A DNA stretch of 50,620 nucleotides from Nocardioides palaemonis (lineage in GTDB: Bacteria; Actinomycetota; Actinomycetes; Propionibacteriales; Nocardioidaceae): NCBI RefSeq assembly GCF_018275325.1, contig NZ_JAGVQR010000002.1, forward strand, positions 1 to 50,620. The letters run 5' to 3'. Below are positions 43,372-50,620 of the stretch, piece by piece (position 1 is the first letter of the stretch; every line of letters starts with the position of its first letter). The position numbers were made by a program, and so were the translations under genes. The notes beneath the pieces are model-generated. The model made no database searches and was not told the DNA's origin. It saw nothing but the letters and a program-made list of their open reading frames with translations.

Positions 43372-44084
43372 AACGCCTCCCCCGAAGCCAGCCCAGCAAG
43401 GCTCTCCCGTGAGAGCGGACCGGTGCCCCGACTCTCGACCCGCCCTGCTGCTCTGACAAGGGTGACCTGACGGTGGTCTAGCCGCGGGTTCACCCTCGGG
43501 GGTGCACCCTGACCTGCACCGTTGACATCGGCTGCGGCAACTCCTAGGTGCCCCGGCTTAGGGGTGGATCGCCTGCCTTGAACCCATCACGAAGCGTCAG
43601 GAGCAGATTCGGCGACCCCAGGCCCGCCAACTAGCCATGACCGGTTGGCAGCCCGTTTGTGGAAGCCCGAGCTGCGTAGCAGCAACGGTGATGAGCGTCC
43701 GGGCGAACCTTTCGGGAACGTCAATCGCATCTGGTTGGTGGCTATTAGGTCGCTCACTCTTGTCGTTCTTCGGCACCCTGACCTGCCGCCTTGGGGCCGG
43801 ACGCAGCCGCGCCTCACCGGCTCAGTGTCCACAGCTCTCCACGTGGCCTGCAGGCCAAAGCTCGTGCGGCACCAGAGCGAACGATTAACCACTCCTGACT
43901 AGGCAGCGTGGCGCATAACAGGGCGGCACACCGAAATTTGGCGCCACTTCGACGGGGCCCGAGGACAGTCCTGACGGCGCATCCCTCGCCGGAGGCATTG
44001 TCCGTCAAACGAACTTCTTGATGCTTGACGGCCGCTTGCCGGACGTCAACTATGTGTCCACCAACTGAACCGAACGGGGTGTGT
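43372..44084. other. 713-base intergenic region between rhs and protease genes
   Basis: No gene I can support. It must hold the divergent promoters of rhs and the protease. A frame at 43587-43892 (minus) is basic, has no ribosome site and resembles no family. Two near-identical palindromes lie at 43486-43509 and a TTGACG hexamer lies at 44030-44035, about 50 bases before the protease start. The AT-richer middle (43600-43760) may be a relic of another insertion, but I cannot identify it. Confidence 0.5.
43486..43509. promoter_or_regulatory. Tandem palindromes upstream of rhs, possible operator
   Basis: GGGTTCACCC (one mismatch from a palindrome) and the perfect palindrome GGGTGCACCC, separated by 4 bases so their centres are 14 bases apart, 115-138 bases before the rhs start. 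The repeated dyads suggest a two-dimer regulator site; the regulator is unknown. Confidence 0.35.
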
Positions 44085-45361
44085 ATGAGGATTCGTCTTG
44101 CTGCCGGAGCAGCAACCGTCGTCGTGGTGAGTGGACTACTGGCGACACTCTCTCAAACGGCTGTCGCAGGTACGGACACTCGGGCTGCCGACGAAACGCT
44201 GCCGGACATCAGCCGCGGGCTGTTCGGAATCGACGACCAACCTCTTGCCTACGTCGAAACCGACGGCCTCGCCGCGACGACCAGGGGTCGTATGAACGTG
44301 CGGGCCGCGGGGCGACAGGCAGCTAGGACAGTTGACGCAAACGTCGCCGAGGTGGCCAGCGCCCTCCAGAGCCAGTACCCGGGCGAATGGACCACCTTCG
44401 GTCACGCGCCGGCGGGACAGTCTTACGACTACGCTTCGTCTTTACCGACCAGCCCTCTGCTGCTGTCGTCGCACAGATCGACCAGCTCCCGGTGGAGGTC
44501 CGTGTGCGGTGGGGAGCCCCATTGAGCACCGAGGCGCTCCAGACGGCGCAGTTGGCTGTGCTATCCCAAGCGCGGGACCTGTTCCCGGGGCACACCCCCA
44601 CTGTCGAGCTGGGACTCAGCCCCATGAACACCGTGCTCGGCGTCTTCATCGGTGGTGACGTACCTTCGCCAGCCCCCCTGACGGCGGCCGAAGTCTCTCA
44701 ATCGCTGAAGGAGGTGGTGGATGCTGCGGTCGGCGACAACGATCTGTCCGTCGTTGCGAAGTACGACCCGAACGTGCAGCCGGCCATCGAGCATGTCGTC
44801 CTCTCGGGAGGAAGGAACATCACCGGCTGCACGGCTGGCTTCGGCGCCTACCGCCCCAGCACTGGTCGGTACGGAGTCATCTCGGCTTGGCACTGTCCGG
44901 AACCGTCCGAGTACTCCAACGGCACCTCCTCCCCGATCGGGTTTGGTGCCTACATCAACGGCGCAGCAGGGCAGGACATCAAGTTCTTCTCGATCCCCTC
45001 GCCACACACCGCCAACTCCAAGTTTCGCGTCAACAGCTCAGGCACTGACTTCACTGTGTCCTCGGTCGCGAACCCGGGATCTGCCACGAGCATCTCGATG
45101 TATGGCCGCAACGGGGGCCGAGGAAATGGATCCGTGACAATGACCAACGTCTGCTACACGGGAGTGAACGAGACCACCGGCGCCGTGCACGACTATTGCG
45201 GCGGCTTCAAGACGAATGTGGTCACCGTCGCCGGCGACAGCGGTGGCCCGTGCTTCGACGCTGGTGCCGCCCGGGGCGTCATCTCTGTGGGCAACTCGAC
45301 GGCGACCTGGTGCGCCAACATCCAGGGCGCTCCCTCGAGCGTGAACATCCTGCAGAACTAG
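44085..45361 (+). CDS. Secreted trypsin-like serine protease (S1), one frameshift
   Basis: Preproprotease of the streptogrisin/alpha-lytic kind. Signal peptide 1-30 (QTAVAG), propeptide about 30-245, then the protease domain with CTAGFGAY, His in ISAWHC, a probable Asp in DIKFFSIP and Ser in AGDSGGPCF. Cys pairs around His and Ser fit family disulfides. The frame breaks at about 44410-44420: the first frame reads to HAPAG, the next continues TVLRLRFVF. Adding one G in the GGCGGG run restores 425 residues. ATG 44085 has GGGGTG upstream. It ends before a strong stem-loop shared with the sigma/anti-sigma genes. Codon use shows nothing out of line with its neighbours. Confidence 0.88.
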
Positions 45362-45413
45362 CAAACCCGGTAAATTCCGCCGATCCTACGTATGTGCCTG
45401 CGGACCAAGAGAG

Positions 45414-45455
45414 CATCAGGCGCTGTACCGGCTTGAGTCGGTACAGCGCCTGATG
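45414..45455. terminator. Perfect 17-bp stem-loop between convergent genes
   Basis: Arms CATCAGGCGCTGTACCG and its exact complement with an 8-base loop GCTTGAGT. It lies 53 bases after the protease stop and 40 bases after the end of the anti-sigma-like gene on the other strand. A bidirectional terminator; no U tract. Confidence 0.8.
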
Positions 45456-45494
45456 TGCCAGGGCTTCCAACAGACAGGGACGGGGCCGGCAAAC

Positions 45495-46082
45495 TCACTC
45501 CGTAATCGTCAGCCGGGCACATGCCTTGTCGGGGGCATTGGCCGTGCACAACAGGTAGTCCCCAGGCGCGACGGATTCGGGAATCACCACTCCATCGGGT
45601 CCAGCGCCGGTGATCAATACCTGGGGCCACCCCCGGTCCTCACTGTCAGCAGCAGGCCACCATGTGGGGCTGTACTTATCGGGCTGTCCCCAATCAGAAA
45701 CCAAAAAGTACGCTAGCTCCCAAGCACCGTTACTGCTGGCCGAGAGCGAGAATGCGACACCACGCTGATTGTCTGTCGGGAAACGCATCTCGAGAGTGTC
45801 GCCCGGACCCGCCGAACGGACGCTGAGTGTCATGGTTCCGAGCAAGTCAGACGACACCGGCGTCGACGTCTTGGACTCAGCGGTACCTACCCATTGGGCG
45901 ACGGGCGAGATTGCCGCTGCTACAGCCAGGACAGCAGCCGCCGAACCCAGTGTGATGTAGCGGCGTCGAACGATCCGCATGCGCCTCCCCGCTGAGACCG
46001 CCGCGCCGGGGTCCATCGCGAATGGCGGCTCGGATGAGCGAACGCGGTCGACGATGACGTTGGCCAGATCGTGATCGTTCAT
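45495..46082 (-). CDS. Membrane protein, probable anti-sigma factor partner
   Basis: 195 residues. A cytoplasmic start of about 40 residues with a basic RRMRIVRRR end, one helix (ITLGSAAAVLAVAAAISPVAQ, about 43-65), then an extracytoplasmic beta-rich domain with a Cys pair (LLCTANAPDKACARL). It overlaps the sigma gene (ATGA). Membrane proteins in this place usually hold SigE-type sigma factors, but no zinc-binding anti-sigma motif is present, so the role is inferred from position only. Confidence 0.65.
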   Translation of the reverse strand: MNDHDLANVIVDRVRSSEPPFAMDPGAAVSAGRRMRIVRRRYITLGSAAAVLAVAAAISPVAQWVGTAESKTSTPVSSDLLGTMTLSVRSAGPGDTLEMRFPTDNQRGVAFSLSASSNGAWELAYFLVSDWGQPDKYSPTWWPAADSEDRGWPQVLITGAGPDGVVIPESVAPGDYLLCTANAPDKACARLTITE

Positions 46083-46564
46083 GTGATGTCCTCGGTCGGT
46101 GCGACGAGCAGGTGTGCTCGCAAAGTGGTGGTGGCGCGGGCGGTATGACTTTTCACCGTGCCCTCTGCGATGCCGAGCAGGCGGGCGGTTTCGGCAACGG
46201 ATACATCCTCGACGAACCGCAGGGCCAACACGGCTCGCTGCTGCGCTGGGAGCATCGCGAGAACGCCATCGATGTCGAAACTCGACTCGTCGCTCTGCCC
46301 CGCAGGTTCGGGAAGCCGTTCTACGGGCGTCTCGGGCCGGTGGCGTCTCAGGTGACTCAGACTCTCGTTGACGACAGCTCGTCGGGCGTATGCGCGGCGG
46401 GCCTCAGGAGCCACCCGGGACCAATGCGCGTAGACCTTTGCCATGACTTGTTGGGTGAGATCTTCGGCGGTCTGCCAGTCGTGGACGATGAGGTATGCAC
46501 TCCGTCGCAGGGTCGGACCGGTCGTCGCGAAGAAGTCGCGAAAGTCCGACTCGTCGTCAATCAT
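46079..46564 (-). CDS. ECF sigma factor (SigE family)
   Basis: 161 residues. Region 2: FRDFFATTGPTLRRSAYLIVHDWQTAEDLTQQVMAKVYAHW. Region 4: LPAQQRAVLALRFVEDVSVAETARLLGIAEGTVKSHTARA, a clear helix-turn-helix. The SigE-type ECF group is common in actinobacteria. It is co-transcribed with the membrane protein behind it. Targets are unknown; the protease across the terminator and the Rhs operon are candidates. Confidence 0.9.
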   Translation of the reverse strand: MIDDESDFRDFFATTGPTLRRSAYLIVHDWQTAEDLTQQVMAKVYAHWSRVAPEARRAYARRAVVNESLSHLRRHRPETPVERLPEPAGQSDESSFDIDGVLAMLPAQQRAVLALRFVEDVSVAETARLLGIAEGTVKSHTARATTTLRAHLLVAPTEDIT

Positions 46565-46879
46565 CTGCTGCCCAAGCCTTCCTCACTGTGTGAAGTCCTG
46601 ACGTTACGACGCCCGACCACCTCGCGCGGGTTCGCACGCCAGAGAAAAATCCTTCAAGCCCACCGCAAGTCAGTCGCAATTGGCCGCCGAACTGAGACGG
46701 CAGCTTCGAGTTCGCGTCGCCTCGCGGGCCGGGCCCGGGAGGCAGCGCAAGCATGGTGGGATTGGCGTGGGCCTAGGCGTGCGTCGGCGCCGAACTGCTC
46801 GCGCTGACTGCGTGCCAGCCCGCCCGCAGCTAGGGCGTGTCTCCCAAGTCCGGGCTGGTAGGGCTGTTTTGATGCGGTC

Positions 46880-47272
46880 ATGTCTCGCGAACGGGTCCTG
46901 ACCGACGCTCAGTGGGAGCGGATCGCGCCGTTCATGCCGTCGACGGACGGCGTGAAGTCCCGGCCCTTCCGCGACCACCGCCAGGTCGTCGAGGGCGTGA
47001 TCTACCGCTTCCGCACCGGCATCGCATGGCGCGATCTCCCGTCATCCTTCGGGCCATGGCAAACGGTGTGGAAGCGCCACCACCGCTTCTCCACCGACGG
47101 CACATGGGACAAGATCCACGCCCGCCTCCTCGCCGAGGCAGACGCCGCAGGCGACATCGACTGGATGGTCAGCGTGGACTCCACCATCAACCGCGCCCAC
47201 CAGCACGCCACCACCCTGCGCCGCGTCGAGGAGCCCGCCGGCCGCCGCGCCAAGCACGACACAGGGGGCTGA
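46880..47272 (+). CDS. IS5-family transposase, first frame (OrfA), copy 2
   Basis: Identical in sequence to the copy 1 OrfA (130 residues): N-terminal helical domain and first catalytic Asp (VSVDSTINRAHQHA), ending at TGA after a GGGGG run. The +1 shift to OrfB is the same as in copy 1. Confidence 0.88.
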   Translation: MSRERVLTDAQWERIAPFMPSTDGVKSRPFRDHRQVVEGVIYRFRTGIAWRDLPSSFGPWQTVWKRHHRFSTDGTWDKIHARLLAEADAAGDIDWMVSVDSTINRAHQHATTLRRVEEPAGRRAKHDTGG

Positions 47273-47336
47273 TTCGAACTACAAGAATCCGCGGGAAGAA
47301 CCACCCGATCACGCCCTGGGCCGTTCTCGCGGAGGC

Positions 47337-47795
47337 TTGTCGACGAAGATCCATCAACTCGTCGACGGCCGCGGACGACCACTCGTGGTCAACCTGACGC
47401 CCGGCCAAGCCGGCGACTCGCCAATGCTGAAACCGATGCTGGCACAGCTCGCGATCAAGCGCCTCGGACCAGGCCGTCCCCGGACCCGCCCCGATGCACT
47501 GCTGGGCGACAAGGCGTACTCCTCCCGCGCGATCCGGACCGAGCTCCGCACCCGCGGGATCAAAGCCGTGATCCCGCAGCCCTCCGATCAGATCCGGCAC
47601 CGCAAGAACCGCGGATCCGCGGGCGGCAGGCCTCCAGGCTTCGACGCCAAGACCTACAAGGGACGCAACGTCATCGAACGGTCCTTCAACGACCACAAGC
47701 AATGGCGCGGGATCGCCACCCGCTACGACAAGCTCGCAACCGTCTACCGAGGAGCGGTCGTCCTACGAGCCATCACCATCTGGCTCGCGACTTAA
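47337..47795 (+). CDS. IS5-family transposase, second frame (OrfB), copy 2
   Basis: Identical to copy 1 OrfB: Asp in LLGDKAYSS and Glu in NVIERSFNDHKQWRG. Coding continues upstream of the annotated start to about 47275 as the shifted continuation of OrfA. Confidence 0.85.
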   Translation: MSTKIHQLVDGRGRPLVVNLTPGQAGDSPMLKPMLAQLAIKRLGPGRPRTRPDALLGDKAYSSRAIRTELRTRGIKAVIPQPSDQIRHRKNRGSAGGRPPGFDAKTYKGRNVIERSFNDHKQWRGIATRYDKLATVYRGAVVLRAITIWLAT

Positions 47796-47873
47796 GAGAC
47801 ACGCCCTAAACGCTGCCGTTATGAACTGGTCCCGCATCGCTTCGTGCGACGCGCACTGGCGTACCTCGGGTGT

Positions 47874-48161
47874 ATGACTGCTCCCACTTCAGCTCGTGCT
47901 ACCCATCCCGACTTCCAGGCCGTCGGGGGTTCTGACCAGCTGGGCTCGATCGTCGGAGCGCTACTTACCTATGGCCTCATCTGCGGCGTGCTGGTGACTG
48001 TGATCTCCGCGGCAACCTGGGCGGTCGCATCGAGTGCAGGTCACTGGCAGACAGCCCAGAAGGCAAAAGCGGGACTCGCTGTCGCGATTGTTGGGGCCAC
48101 CCTGACGGGAAGCGCGCTCGGGTTGACGAACTGGCTGCTGGACGTGGGCGCCCACCTTTAG
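47874..48161 (+). CDS. DUF6112-like two-helix transfer membrane protein
   Basis: 95 residues from ATG 47874 (GTG 47844 is possible). Soluble start of about 25 residues, then helices IVGALLTYGLICGVLVTVISAATWAV and AGLAVAIVGATLTGSALGLTNWLL around a charged GHWQTAQKAKAG turn. The layout matches the small VirB2/TrbC-like membrane proteins that precede TrbL in actinobacterial transfer operons, and resembles the next gene, suggesting an old duplication. The IS ends 67 bases upstream, so its promoter may have been altered. Confidence 0.72.
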   Translation: MTAPTSARATHPDFQAVGGSDQLGSIVGALLTYGLICGVLVTVISAATWAVASSAGHWQTAQKAKAGLAVAIVGATLTGSALGLTNWLLDVGAHL

Positions 48162-48168
48162 GACGACC

Positions 48169-48495
48169 GTGTCCCGACGTCCTTGGAGCAGCCTCATGCA
48201 CCTCCCCGCCTCGGCCTTGCCGCTGGACATCTCGATCAGCCCGAACTCCAACGGCCTTCCCGGCATCGAGGAGCTGCGCAAGATCGTGGGCGCGTCGATG
48301 ACGGTCGGCTTGATCCTCGCCGTCCTCGCTCTCATCGTCGCCGCGATCGTGTGGGCGCTCGGGTCGAACTCGTCGAACCCGCATCTGGCCGGCCGCGGCA
48401 AGCTGGGCGTGCTTGTCGCGCTCGGCGCTGCCATCGCCTGCGGGGCGTCGGTGACGCTCGTGAACTTCTTCTGGAATGTCGGCCAGAGGGTCTGA
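48169..48495 (+). CDS. DUF6112-family small transfer membrane protein
   Basis: 108 residues from GTG 48169 (ATG 48196 gives 99 and is equally likely). Motif LDISISPNSNGLPGIEELRKIVGA, then helices MTVGLILAVLALIVAAIVWALG and LGVLVALGAAIACGASVTLVNFF around SNSSNPHLAGRGK. This is the DUF6112 pattern as I remember it. Family role: probably the pilin- or channel-like small subunit of the actinobacterial type IV system. It starts 7 bases after the previous gene. Confidence 0.82.
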   Translation: MSRRPWSSLMHLPASALPLDISISPNSNGLPGIEELRKIVGASMTVGLILAVLALIVAAIVWALGSNSSNPHLAGRGKLGVLVALGAAIACGASVTLVNFFWNVGQRV

Positions 48496-48505
48496 GGGGC
48501 TAGCG

Positions 48506-49879
48506 ATGGGAGTGTGCGACGTCCCCGTCATCCGCAACGTGTGCAACGTCGCCGGCGACGCGGCCGGCACCATCGTCACCGCCCCGTTCGACTGGCTCGC
48601 CGAGAGCATCGGCAACGCAGCGGAGTGGATGTTCACCTCAGTGTGGGCCGTCATCGACTCCACCACGTACGTGGACGTGTCCAGCGGCGAGTACGCGGAC
48701 GTCTACAACATCATGTTCGGCATCGCGATCTTCATGATGCTCGCGTTCTTCCTCCTTCAGGTGATGGGCGGCATGGTTCGCCGCGAGCCGGCCGCGCTCT
48801 CGCGTGCCGTCGTGGGCTTGGCGAAGTCGGTTCTCGGGTCTTTCGTGGTGCTCACCCTGCTCGCCACAGCCCTGCAGGTCACGGACCTCCTCTGCGTCGG
48901 GATCGTTCGCGCTGCAGGCACGAACATGGACGAGATGGGCGGAAGGATCGCAGTCCTCGCGAGCGGGCTCGCCGCCATCCAGGTCGCGGCGCCAGGAGCA
49001 GGATCGATCCTCACGATCTTCCTCGCCAGCCTTGCCATCATGGGCGCCCTCATCGTGTGGTTCAGCCTGCTGATCCGCAAGGCCCTACTGCTCATCGCGA
49101 TCGTGTTCGCACCGATCGCCCTTGCGGGCGCGAGCTGGGACCACACCCGCTCCTGGGTCTCGCGGTGGGCGTCCTTCGTGATCGCGATGATCCTGTCCAA
49201 GGTCGTGCTCGTGGTGATCTTCCTGCTCGCGACCGCGGAGGTCTCTGCGCCGATTGAGGCCGACTTGGAGTCGGTGAGCCAGCCCATCGCGGGCGTGGTG
49301 CTGATGCTGCTCGCGGGCTTCGCGCCCTACATCACCTATAAGGCGATCGCGTTCATGGGCTTCGACATGTACCACGCGATGTCGGCCGAGCAGGAGGCCA
49401 AGTCGGCGCTGAGCCGCCCGGCACGCGTGCCGGCCATGCCGTCGCTCGGGCGTGCGGGTGCCGGCCCGGCGTCGATCCTCACCGGCGGTGGCGGTAGTGG
49501 TGGCGGTACTGGTGGCGGGGGTGCGCAGGGCGGTCTGGGAGGTCAGAGCGTCGCTCCCTCGGCGGTTGGCGGCCCCGGCGGATCGTCTGGTGGATCGCCT
49601 AGTGCGGCTGCGGTCGGGTCGGTGGGTGGGGTGGCCGGGAGCGGCTCGGCCGAAGCTGCTGGCGCCGGGACCGGAGGTGGCGCAGCCGGCGGTGGCGCGG
49701 CCGGCGGTACCGCCGTGCTGGCGAAGGAGACGGCCACCGCCGGTCCGCGTCTCGGTGGGTACGTCGCAGCGGCCGCGGCACGAGCGGCCTCGGCCGGTGA
49801 AGGGTCGTCGCCATCGGCACCGCCGCACGTCGCGGACACGACCCTGGCGGACGATCCGGACGGACGGTCCCGCAAGTGA
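48506..49879 (+). CDS. TrbL/VirB6-like conjugal transfer channel protein
   Basis: 457 residues. An N-terminal soluble segment with paired Cys (VCDVPVIRNVCNVAG) and five to six helices (about 70-300), including FGIAIFMMLAFFLLQVMGG and VLMLLAGFAPYITYKAIAFMGF. The C-terminal tail of about 150 residues is mostly Gly, Ala and Ser and is likely disordered. This layout is that of TrbL/VirB6, the polytopic pore of type IV secretion. ATG 48506 has GAGGGGC just upstream. The stop overlaps the next GTG (GTGA). Confidence 0.87.
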   Translation: MGVCDVPVIRNVCNVAGDAAGTIVTAPFDWLAESIGNAAEWMFTSVWAVIDSTTYVDVSSGEYADVYNIMFGIAIFMMLAFFLLQVMGGMVRREPAALSRAVVGLAKSVLGSFVVLTLLATALQVTDLLCVGIVRAAGTNMDEMGGRIAVLASGLAAIQVAAPGAGSILTIFLASLAIMGALIVWFSLLIRKALLLIAIVFAPIALAGASWDHTRSWVSRWASFVIAMILSKVVLVVIFLLATAEVSAPIEADLESVSQPIAGVVLMLLAGFAPYITYKAIAFMGFDMYHAMSAEQEAKSALSRPARVPAMPSLGRAGAGPASILTGGGGSGGGTGGGGAQGGLGGQSVAPSAVGGPGGSSGGSPSAAAVGSVGGVAGSGSAEAAGAGTGGGAAGGGAAGGTAVLAKETATAGPRLGGYVAAAAARAASAGEGSSPSAPPHVADTTLADDPDGRSRK

Positions 49880-50620
49880 GCGTCCCCGTTCCTCGCGCGT
49901 CCGAGTCGGCGCTGACTCCGGTCAAGTTCTCACGCTTGGCGCGGCGCGGAGTCCTGTTGGGGCTCTCCGCGATGCAGCTGGCACTGGTCGGGACTGCGGC
50001 GGGGTGCCTGCTGGTGGGGTTGTATCTCGGAGCGGTCGTTCTCGCGGTGCCACCGATCGTGGTCTGCTTGGTGGGCGCGTTCGTCCCGGTCGGGGGCCGG
50101 GCGCTTGTGGAGTGGGCGCCGATCGGTGTGGTGTGGGTGTGGCGCTCGGCCGGCGACCAGCTGGTCTATCGCTGCCGGATCCTGAAGCCGCGCCCGGCCG
50201 GCACTCTGGCGCTGCCGGGCGACGCAGCCCGGCTGCGTCAGTGGGTCGACCCCGAGACCGGGGCGGTCATGGTCCACGACCCGCACGCCGCGACCCTCAC
50301 CGCGATCGTGGCCGTCACCCACCCGGCGTTCGTGCTACTCGACCCCGCCGAGCAGGAACGTCGAGTCGTCACCTGGGGACGCGTGCTGGCGACCGCGTGC
50401 CGCTCGGGGAGGCTCGCGTCCCTGCAGGTGATGGAGAGGACCCTCCCCGACTCCGGGAAGGGTCTGGCGGACTGGTGGGACCGCAACGGCGACCGCACCG
50501 GCGACCGCGGTAGCTCTTGGGCCTCACACACATACGCCGACCTGGTCGACCGCGCCGGCCCAGCCGGGGAGCGGCACGCCAGCACCATCTCGATCTCCGT
50601 TGACCTCAAGTCGTCCGCAA
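49876..50620 (+). CDS. SCO6880-family type IV secretion protein, 3' end outside window
   Basis: 248 residues visible from GTG 49876, running off the right end. Start with ALTPVKFSRLARRGVLLGLS, two helices (about 35-75), then LPGDAARLRQWVDPETGAVMVHDPHAATLTAIVAV, a stretch typical of SCO6880-like proteins, and LQVMERTLPDSGKGLADWW. In actinobacterial conjugation operons this protein sits between TrbL and the VirB4-like ATPase, and probably acts as the membrane partner (VirB3-like) of VirB4. Confidence 0.85.
   Translation, partial: MSVPVPRASESALTPVKFSRLARRGVLLGLSAMQLALVGTAAGCLLVGLYLGAVVLAVPPIVVCLVGAFVPVGGRALVEWAPIGVVWVWRSAGDQLVYRCRILKPRPAGTLALPGDAARLRQWVDPETGAVMVHDPHAATLTAIVAVTHPAFVLLDPAEQERRVVTWGRVLATACRSGRLASLQVMERTLPDSGKGLADWWDRNGDRTGDRGSSWASHTYADLVDRAGPAGERHASTISISVDLKSSA

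Larger units (their letters stand above)
46833..47806 (+). mobile_element. IS5-family (IS427-like) insertion sequence, copy 2
   Basis: 974 bases, in the opposite direction to copy 1 and apparently identical to it (same proteins in every frame, same ends). Terminal repeats at 46833-46850 and 47789-47806; flanking TA duplication in CTAA, again a YTAR target. It lies between the sigma gene and the resumed transfer operon, so it marks the right edge of the cargo region. Confidence 0.92.

Noticed and set aside
43587..43892. 101-codon minus-strand frame between rhs and protease
   Set aside because: Arg/Ser-rich shadow-type composition, no ribosome site, overlaps the expected promoter region.
1..50620. 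tRNA-associated attachment site or integrase for the element
   Set aside because: I found no tRNA, recombinase or long direct repeat that would mark element ends, so whether it is a plasmid or an integrated element is left open.

Overview
High-GC actinobacterial DNA, probably from a Nocardioidaceae-like genome or plasmid. The evidence is the codon use, frequent GTG starts, many 4-bp start/stop overlaps, an SCO6880/DUF6112-type conjugation module and a SigE-type ECF sigma factor. The lineage is inferred, not shown. I recognise no tRNA, rRNA or CRISPR array.

Layout. (1) 1-4.2 kb: a metal P-type ATPase and a secreted Ig-like/deacetylase-like protein, convergent and both broken by many frameshifts. 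(2) 4.2-17.1 kb: an envelope maturation and metal island. It holds lnt on the minus strand. A divergent plus-strand operon carries resB, ccsA, a 30-residue membrane peptide, copC, a copD-ctaG fusion, a BlaI-family repressor and an M56 (BlaR1-like) metalloprotease. A facing minus-strand operon carries dsbA, VKOR, ccdA and tlpA, and a divergent alkaline phosphatase follows. Dyads of the form CTACKA-N7-TMGTAG (the right-most base varies) lie between lnt and resB, just before blaI, and twice between dsbA and the phosphatase. This suggests one BlaI/M56 regulon covering haem, disulfide, copper and lipoprotein maturation.

(3) 17.2-38.3 kb: backbone of a conjugative element. A minus-strand MobF relaxase-helicase faces a possible oriT region. 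Then a plus-strand Tad-type pilus operon follows: lipoprotein, secreted PKD-like protein, SAF/CpaB, CpaE-like ATPase, TadA, TadB, TadC, Flp-like pilin, two TadE-like and one TadG-like protein, and a 1,099-residue membrane LysM/BTAD-like protein. After these come a Prim-Pol primase, an unknown protein, ParB, a VirB8-like protein and a secreted nuclease/phosphatase-NlpC/P60 fusion. An IS5-family element sits on the flp stop codon and has cut off the first ten codons of the adjacent tadE.

(4) 38.3-47.8 kb: apparent cargo splitting the transfer operon. It contains a minus-strand Rhs operon (full Rhs, small membrane protein, orphan Rhs tip, second small membrane protein), a trypsin-like protease, an ECF sigma/membrane anti-sigma-like pair and a second, inverted copy of the IS. 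(5) 47.8-50.6 kb: the transfer operon resumes with two DUF6112-like membrane proteins, a TrbL/VirB6-like channel protein and the start of an SCO6880-family protein that leaves the window.

Data quality. Five otherwise well-conserved genes (resB, copD-ctaG, tadA, the protease and the 3' end of lnt) have frame breaks. In the four that can be resolved, restoring one G (two in copD-ctaG) gives a full-length product. Together with the dense frameshifts in the first 4 kb, this looks more like base-calling or coverage errors near a contig end than real gene decay, but sequence alone cannot settle it.
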